A DNA stretch of 47,298 bases, from the IMG/VR virus record IMGVR_UViG_3300043409_001519, positions 1-47,298 of that record; one strand, written 5' to 3'. How positions within the stretch are numbered: position 1 is the stretch's first letter; every line of letters starts with the position of its first letter. The translations under genes and the position numbers were made by a program. Under the pieces are notes generated by a model, which saw only the letters and a list, made by a program, of their open reading frames with translations, made no database searches and was not told where the DNA came from. This stretch comes from a virus. This document shows, in pieces, positions 37,174 to 46,100 of this stretch.

Positions 37174-40100
37174 ATGAAGCCATTCAGCTACGAAGAAGCA
37201 ACCCAGTCCACACCAGACGCCGCAAAGCCATTCAGCTACGAGGATGCAACCGGCAAGCCGCCACCGGGCAAAGGCTTTCTCGGACACGCCCGCGATCTCG
37301 GTTTGGCTGCTGCCCGTGGCGCTATCGCCGTGCCGGAAGTTGCCGTGGGTGCGGCAGACATTCTTTCTGGCGGGCGCGCTGGCAAGGCGCTGGAAAATCA
37401 GGGCGGCACCGTCGGATTCCGGCCCAAGCAGGCAAAAGAGTTTCTGAGCAGCCTTGAAACCGACCAGACCAAGGCGCAACGCCAGGAGTTCGCCGACGCT
37501 GACGGCGTGCTAGGCAAGGCCGGTGTGGCGCTGTCGAATCCGTCGCTCATTGCCAACACCGTCACCGAATCCGCGCCGACCATGCTGGCTGGTGGACTTG
37601 TCGGGCGTGGCGTGAAAGCGCTGGGGCTGGCCGGATCAACGGCGGCAGCTATCGGCGAAGGCGCTGTCATGGCGGGCTCGGCAGCCGAGCAGATGCGCCA
37701 ACAGACCGACGACGGCTTGCTGACCGGAAAACAAACGGCTCTGGCGCTGGGGACTGGCGCCGTGGGTGCGGCAGTCGGCGCGGCTGGTAATCGACTTGGC
37801 CAAGCGTTTGGCGATGCCGACACGATGCTTGTGAATGGTATTGGACGCGCAGCCGGTGCCGCCACAACGCCGCCGACTCGCGGCATGGTGGCACGGGTCT
37901 TGGGCGGCAGTGCGGCCGAGGGCGCGGAAGAAGTGGCCCAATCGGTGCCCGAGCAGATGCTTCAAAACGCGGGCCTGTCTCGCCCGCTTGATGAGGGCGT
38001 GGCCGACGCCGCCGTCATGGGCGCGCTTGCGGGTGGCGTGATGGGTGCAGGCGCTGGCGTGATGAGTGGGCGCGGCGCGACACCGGCACCGACCGCGCAA
38101 CCAGGCCAAGAGCCTGCAGCGCAAACAGCACCAGAGCCGCAACCGCTGGCACCGGAACCCGAACCCCTTGCCACTGGATTCACGCCGGGCGCAGAGAGCG
38201 AAGCCGCGCCCGAATCTGCCTCAGCACAAGCCTCTGGCGAGAATCCAACACAACAGGGGCAGACTGAACTGGCGCAGGCGGCAACCCCAGAGAACTCAGA
38301 TGCCCATCAACGCGCTGCCGATAGTTCTCAATCAACCTCCGGCAATTTTTCTGAGCAGCAGCAGCCTTTTTCCCAAAACGCCTCGGCATCATCGACCCCT
38401 TTAAATCCCTCAATTGTCGCCGATCAGGCCGCTGAAGCGGAAGCCGCGAAGCGCGCAAACCGCCTTGCCGCCGTGGGTGTGGCCGACGCCCAGCCAAATA
38501 GCCCGCTGACGAATGCGGCGCTGGCCGCCGTGGACTCTGGCGCGCACGGCGTTGCTATGGCTGGAGCGCAGTCTCCATCAAATACTCAGCCCGGCGCGCA
38601 GCCTCAGCCGCTGCAGGCAGATCAAAGCGCATCACCCCCAAACGCCCCAATTGTCGCAGCGCCCACGCTCCAGGAGCGCATTGCCGCACTGAGCACTGAA
38701 ATCGCCTCCGCCAAAGATGCCACCGGCAAGCCACTCAATAGGCTGCAGGTGAACATGCGCCGAACGAGCATGCGCCAGCTCATCGGCGAGCTGCCTGCCG
38801 ACCAGATCGAGGCCGCGCGCGCTCAGTATGACGCGCCACCCCAAGAGCTTACCCGCGCCGCCGACATTGCCACCGGCCCGGCGCGCGTGCTGCAGAACCG
38901 CGACCGATCCACCGCCGCCAGCATTGGCCAAATGAACAAAATCGCCAGCGCGCCCGACTACCTGCGGGCCGGGCAGGCCAGCGTGATGGAAAACGGCGCG
39001 CCCGTGGTGTTCGGCGCTGCACCAGAGCGCGCGCTTGTCGGCAAGGAAGTCCAGATCACGGACGGCACAGGCAAGCGCACACCCGTGCAATATGCCGTGG
39101 TCGAGGCCGAAGACGTGTTGCCGTCGCACCAGGCGGACGGCACGCCGATAGCTGAATACCAAAACGGCATTCCGGGCAAGCTTCGCGCCGTGGCAGGCAA
39201 TGGCCGCGCCGCTGGCATCAGTGCAGGCTACCAGCGAGGCACCGCCGCACAATACCGGCAGGACTTGACGAACGACGCCGAAGATTTGGGCATTGACCCG
39301 CAGGCCGTGAGTGCCATGAAAGCGCCCGTGCTGGTGCGTGTGATGCCCGAAGAGCTGGTTACAGACGATATTGGCGACCGCAGCAACATCGGTGGCACCG
39401 CAGCCCTATCGCCCACAGAGCAGGCCGCCAATGACACCCGGCGCATTGACTTGCGCGACCTGACGTTTGACGAAAACGGCGTGCCAGATCAGCAGTCCAT
39501 TGCGCAATTCGTGCAAGCCATGCCCGAGGGCGAGCGCAACATGCTGCAAATGCCCGACGGCAGCCCGACGCGCCAGGGCATTGACCGCATCACCAGCGCC
39601 GCGTTCAAGGCGGCTTACGGCAACGATGATGTGGTGCGCTTGCAGGCCCAATCCACCGACACGGAAATCCGCAACATCATCACCGCAATGGCGCGCGTAG
39701 CCGGGCCGATGGCCGGGCTTGCGGGCGCTGGTGACTTCGATATTCGAGGCGCTGTCGCCGAGGCCGCGCAAATGGCCGTCAACGCCAAGCGCCAGGGCAT
39801 CACCCTGACCGATTACCTGAGCAATGCCGACATGGGCTTCAGCGGCGAAGCCTTCACCGTGGCCCGGTTCATGGTCGAAAATATCCGCAGCGCAAAAAAC
39901 ATGGCCGAGGGCTTGCGGGCGTGGGTTGACTATGCCGCCGAGCAAGTTGCCATTGCCCGCGCAAACCAGGTGCAAGATGGCATGTTCGGCGCAACCCCCA
40001 CGGCCAGCCGGGGCGATACCTTCAACCAACTAGGAGTCACCAGTGAACAACCAAGCGCCGCGCAAATCAACAATGGGGCCAGCCGGTCTAGCCCTGCTGA

Positions 40101-43100
40101 AAACCGTGCTCCAAGGCAAGAAGCCCAACCCGCTGCAGAACAAAATCGCCCAGCAGATTCTCAAGAAAAGCCTGCCCAGCAAAGCCGCGCCGAAAAAGTA
40201 ACCCCACCGGAACCAGCCTATGTGCCCCAGCTTCAAGACGCTCGACAAGAAACGCGCCCAGCGCCAGGCGCGCAAGATCAGCAAAGCCAGCCGCCTGCAG
40301 CGCGAGAAGGACGTGCGAAGGAAGTAAAAATCACCCCGCAAAGTGATGCCGAGCAAATAGCAAACGCAATCGAATACGCCGACAACCTTGGATTGACCGG
40401 CGCGACGACCGACGCCCTCCCAGTAGTGCCGGGCCGCCCCGACGACTGGCGCACAAATTTCAACCGGGGCGCTTTCGACGCCCTGACCGCCCCTACCCCG
40501 CAAGACATTCTCGACCAGCAGGCCCGCGCCGAAGCCGCCGCGCAGGCCGAAAAGGCCCAGCAGCGCGCTGCCGATGAGCGCGCCCGTCTGGAGCGCGAGC
40601 GCAAGGATATTGCTGCCGCATCCCTCAAGGCCGCCGACACATTCACATTGGGCGGAGATGCTGAACAGAACCTGAGCGGCCAGCAGTTGGTTTTTGATGC
40701 GCCAGCAGGGCAGGCAGAAGCGCCCATGCCAGCCAAGCAGCCCAACGCACCAACGCCCACAGAAAACAGAATTTTTACCAAAGACGCAGCCGACGCGGCG
40801 CGCGCCCGACTGCTGGCGAAGCGCGGAAGACTCAATTCCGGCATTGACCCGGAAATGCTGCTGGACGGCATCACCCTAGCAGGCTACCACATCGAGCGTG
40901 GCGCACGCACGTTTGCAGCCTATGCCAAGGCCATGATTTCAGACTTGGGAGACGACTACAAACCCTACCTGAAAAGCTGGTACATGGGCGTCAAATTTGA
41001 CCCAAGGGCTGCCAGCTTTGAGGGTATGGATAGTTCGGACTACGTGGAAAACTTCAAAGATGGCAACATCGGAAAAGAAGTCTCTGCAAGCGCATGGTGG
41101 AACGATATTGGAAGCCGCGAGCGAGGCAGAGCGTTATCAAAAATTGGCGTCAGCAATCAAGCGCCTGATACCGCTTGGAGCCAGTTGCGTTCCGAGAATA
41201 GGCCCAAGATTGAAGCCTATTACGCCAGCTTGAACGCCCCTCAGGCCGAGGACGATGCACCAGAAAGCCCGGCCACCGCTTCGACGCCAGCGCCAGGCCA
41301 GACCCTCACGCAAAGCCTTGCGGCGGCCATCGAGTCGGGCAACATGCCCAAGGACAACCCGGCCTTGAAAAAACTGGTGGAAGTCTTTGACGGTCAGCCC
41401 GCCGACCAAGCGCGCATGAAGCAGGCACAGGAAGGGCTGGAAACCGCCATTGCCATGACGGCGCGCAAAGTCGTTGCCAAAAATGAAGGCGACCGCTCCA
41501 CGTTCGATGCGCTGCTGAGGATGTACGAGAGTCAGCCAAACCTGAATGTTCGCACCAGCACCAGCATTGCGAATCAAGCGTACAGCACCCCGGCACCGCT
41601 GGCTTTTCTGGCATCCAGACTGGCAGGCATCACCAATGCCACTGTGGCGCATGAGCCGACCGCTGGCACCGGAATGCTGCTGATTGGCGCTGACCCAAAA
41701 AAGGCCATTGTCAACGAGTTGAATGATTTGCGTATCGGCGCGCTTGAGGCGCAAGGCTTCACGCCGACGCAAAAAGACGCAGCAACCCAGCAACTTGTCC
41801 CAACAGGCGCACGAGTGGATGCGGTCATCACCAATCCGCCGTTTGGCTCTGTCAAGGACGACGCAGGCAAGCCCACAAAAATCAAGGTGGATGGCTTCAA
41901 CATCGGCCAGATCGACCACCTCATTGCAGCGCGTGCGCTGGCCGCTATGAAAGAGGATGGCAAGGCCACGCTGATTCTGGGAGCCAACAAGGCGGCAGGC
42001 GGACTCAGCACCGACGACCGGATATTCTTCAACTGGCTCTACGCAAACTACAATGTGACCGGGCATTTTGAAGTCAGTGGCGACCTCTACACCCGCCAGG
42101 GTGCAGGCTGGCCCGTGCGCGTTATCAGTATCAATGGGCGCATGAAGTCGGGCAAGTTCTCGCCTGTTACCGGAACCATTCAAAGAGCAGACAATTGGAG
42201 CGAAGTCTATGAGCAATTCACCCAGAGCCTTAAAGCCTCAAATGCCCCAATCAGCCGAACCCCTGACGAGTCAGGAAAAAACCCGGCTTCTGTTGTCCCG
42301 ACACCTGCATCAACTGGTGCAGGCCGACCCCAAGGCGGCACGGCAAGCGCTGGAAATGTCTCAGGAGCAAGCCCCCGAGCTGTACCTGATCGCGCAGAAC
42401 CAGCCGCCGAGCCAGTGGGCGCAAGCGCTGATGAACAGCGACTCAATGCACAGTCTTACATCCCAGAGCCCCAGCCAGGTGCAAAGCCTGCTGCAAGCGC
42501 CCGACCTGCAAAGCCTGCTGGAGCTGTTGCCTTAGACGACGCACCCAAGGGCAATGAGCTCCAGTCGCCCTACACCCCGCGCAGCGCACGCAAGGACGAG
42601 GGTGTCCTGATTCCAGCCAACATGGCGCAACCCACTCAGGACGCGTTGAGCCGCCTTGAAGATGAAGTCGGCGACATTGACGAATTCGCCCGCAAGGAAC
42701 TGGGTTACAAAACGGTTGACGAGCTGCACAATGCCCTGATGGGTTTGCAGGTTGATTCCGTGGCCACCGCCATCTGGCAGATCAAGCGCGGAAAAGCCGT
42801 GGTCATTGCCGACCAGACCGGCATCGGCAAAGGCCGACAAGCCGCCGCCATCATCCGCTGGGCGGCCAAGCAGGGCATGATCCCCGTGTTTGTCAGCGTC
42901 AAGCCATCCCTGTTCACCGATATGTACGGCGACTTGGCCGACATTGGGACCAGCGATATTTCCCCATTTATCCTGAACGGCGACGCATGGGTTGCGGGCG
43001 AGGATGGCTCCAAGCTGTTTGCCAATAAGCCAGCCACCCACAAGGCGGCGCTGCAGCAAATTGCAAACAGCGGCGAGCTTCCAGGCGACAGCAACGCGCT

Positions 43101-46100
43101 GTTCATGACCTACTCGCAGATCAACGTGGAGAACGTGCAGCGCCGGGCATTGATGGCGCTGGCACCCAATGCGGTGTTCGTGCTGGACGAGTCGCACAAT
43201 GCGGCGGGCGCATCGGCCACGGGCCAATTTATGATCGACACGCTGGGAATGGCCAAGGGTGTAACCTACCTGAGTGCCACCTATGCCAAGCGGCCCGACA
43301 ACATGCCGCTGTACTTCAAGACCGACATTGGAGACGCGGCGGCTGATGCGGAAGGTTTGTCCGAAGCCATGACGGCTGGCGGCCTGCCGCTGCAAACAGT
43401 TGTCAGCAACAATCTGGTGAAGGCCGGGCAGATGTTCCGGCGTGAGCGCTCTTACGACGGGGTTTCCATTGCCTCGACATTCGACACGCCAAACCGCGCA
43501 TTGCACGAACGCATGAGCAACGAGGCTACCAAGGCATTGCGTGCCATCGTGTCGGCTGACAAGTTGTTCCACTCGATTTTTGTGAAGAACCTGTCAAAAA
43601 CTCTGGCGGCTGAAGGCTCATCCATGAAGGATGTGGCAGGCAACAAGGCTTCAGCCGGTGTTCAGCACACCGAGTTCTCCAGCGTGGTCCACAACTTTGT
43701 CAAGCAAATGCTGCTGGGGTTGAAGGCGCAGACCGCCGCAAACGAAGCCATTGCATCGCTCAGGCGCGGCGAAAAGCCCATCATTGCCGTGGAGAACACG
43801 ATGGGGTCATTCCTCAACGAGTACGCCTCCGCCAACAGCATCGCCCAAGGCGAAAGCTTGGGCTCATTCGATTACAGAACAGTCCTTGCGCGCGCACTTG
43901 AGCGGACCCGCGTTATCGTGGAGACGGACGTAAGGGGAGTTGATACAAAGCGTTCCGTTCCATTGTCCGAGCTGGATTTTGTCACCGCCACGGCATACCG
44001 GAAAGCCGCCGACGTTATTGACGGCTTGAGCCTTGCCATCCCCGTTTCGCCAATTGACTGGATGAGGGCCGAAATCTCCCGCGCCGGGTTCAGCGTGGCA
44101 GAAATCACCGGGCGCAACCTGTCCGTCGATTACAGCGACCCCAAGAAGCCGGTTTTGGCGGCCATCGACCAGGGCGAGCAAAAAGACAAGGTGAACACAA
44201 CCCGCCTGTTCAACAGCGGCAAGCTCGATGCGCTGATTTTGAATGTGGCAGGCTCCACCGGTATCAGCCTGCACGCCTCCGAGAAGTTTGAAGACCAGCG
44301 CCAGCGCCACATGATCGTGGCCCAGGCCGCAGGTGACATCAATATCTTTATGCAAATGTTGGGCCGGGTTCACCGAACCGGCCAAGTCAAGCTGCCAAAG
44401 TACACCATCCTGAGCGTGGACCTTCCAACGGAAAAGCGCCCTACCGCCGTGCTTTCCGTAAAAATGAAGTCGCTCAACGCGAATACGTCCAGCAACACCG
44501 AGTCGGCCACATCGGTCAAGACCGCCGACATTCTGAACAAGTACGGCGACCAGATCGTTAACCAATACCTGAATGACAATTACACGCTGGCCCGCGCCCT
44601 TGGGCTGGAGGAGGAAATCGGCGGAGAAGATGTTCAGGACGATATTGCCCGCAAAGCCACCGGACGACTGGCACTGCAACCCATCGAGACGCAGCACGCT
44701 TTTTACGACGACGTGGAGGCGCAGTACGCCGGGCTGATCGAGTACCTGAACAAGACCAACCAGAACGACCTGGAGCCGCGCACCTTTGACTTTGACGCCA
44801 AGGAGACCCGGCAGGAAGTGCTGTTTGAAGGCCCGGACAAGTCAACGCCATTCGGCGAGGATGCCATCTACGGCGAATACTCCATCAAGGCACAGGGCCA
44901 CCCCATGAAGCCGGAGGAAATCCGCGCCGCAATGGCTGAGAGCCTGCGCGGCCTGACGCCAGAGCAGCATGTCATGGCGCTGGCCGACCCGCTGAAAACG
45001 AAATTCGACGCCTATCGCAAGAATCTACCAGAGGGCGTACAGCAAGAAACCGCCAGCCAGGCGCTCATTGACGGCCAGCAGTTTATGCAGAGCCACCGCA
45101 TCGGCTCTACATTCCGCGTGGACATCAACGGCGAGCCGTTCAACGCCGTGGTACTGAACATCCGCAATTCCCACAAGGATGCCGGAAACCCGTTCAGCCT
45201 GAGCAAGATGCAGCTGACCGTGGCCGTCAATGGCGCGCTGCGAAGCCTGACTATCCCGGCCACGCAGTTCAAGAAAATTGAAGTCTCCACCATTGCGCCG
45301 TTCTTCAAGATCGAGCAGCTTTTCAAGGAGCAGCCGCCGAACCAGCGCGAAATTGCCAAGATTGTGACCGGCAACCTGCTGGCAGCCTATGGCGAACTCC
45401 AAAGCACTCGCGGCACCATCATCACCTTCACCAAGCAGGACGGCACCAGCGAGCAAGGGATTCTCCTGCCCAAGCTGTTTGACTACAGCAAAAATACGCG
45501 CGGCGACTTCCGAATTGCAACAGGTGAAGATGTACTGAAGTTCCTGCAAAAAAGCAAAAACAAGGACATTGGGCGATTCGGCGTTATGTCGCGCGACGGA
45601 AATGTGCGCGTGTTGCCAGCCGGGCGCGGCGTGCGCGTACAGGTTCCGAAATCCAAACTCAAGGGCGGCAAGTTCTTTCTGGACAAAGGGCTGATTGCAG
45701 CCGGTGGCGATTTTGTCTCGCTTGGAAGTTTTATGACGCAGGCCGTGTACGAGCCGGACGCTGCAGTAAAAGTGCTAGACATACTGATGAAGAAGCAGGC
45801 GCTCTACGCACTACCAAGCATGGCCGACGAGGCGAAAGAGATGATTGGCGAAAAGCCCGTCTTCAGCCGAAGCCAAAAAACAGCGCCCACCCGAATGACC
45901 CGGAGCCAAATCCAGGCCATCGCCGACCGCATCGCCGCAAACTGGCGCAACGCCCCCGAGATCATCGTAGCCGCCAGCATGGCAGACCCACGCATCCCGC
46001 AGGCCGCACGCGACGAGGACCAGCGCCAGCGCGCAATGGGCGCGACCGGCAGCCCTGAAGGCTTTGTCCACGCGGGCAAGGTCTATTTGCTGGCCGACCA

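Noticed and set aside
38066-38404. Another nested frame in the first linker of the giant gene
   Set aside because: It lacks a clear ribosome site and gives an Arg/Gln/Pro-rich sequence typical of frame shadows, unlike the three accepted nested genes.
40997-41233. Alternative-frame ORF over the conserved module before the methyltransferase
   Set aside because: The giant frame here is a conserved domain and the alternative frame has no Shine-Dalgarno and low-quality sequence.
41137-43572. Long minus-strand open frames opposite the methylase and helicase parts
   Set aside because: Antisense shadows of biased codon use, with no motif or ribosome site.
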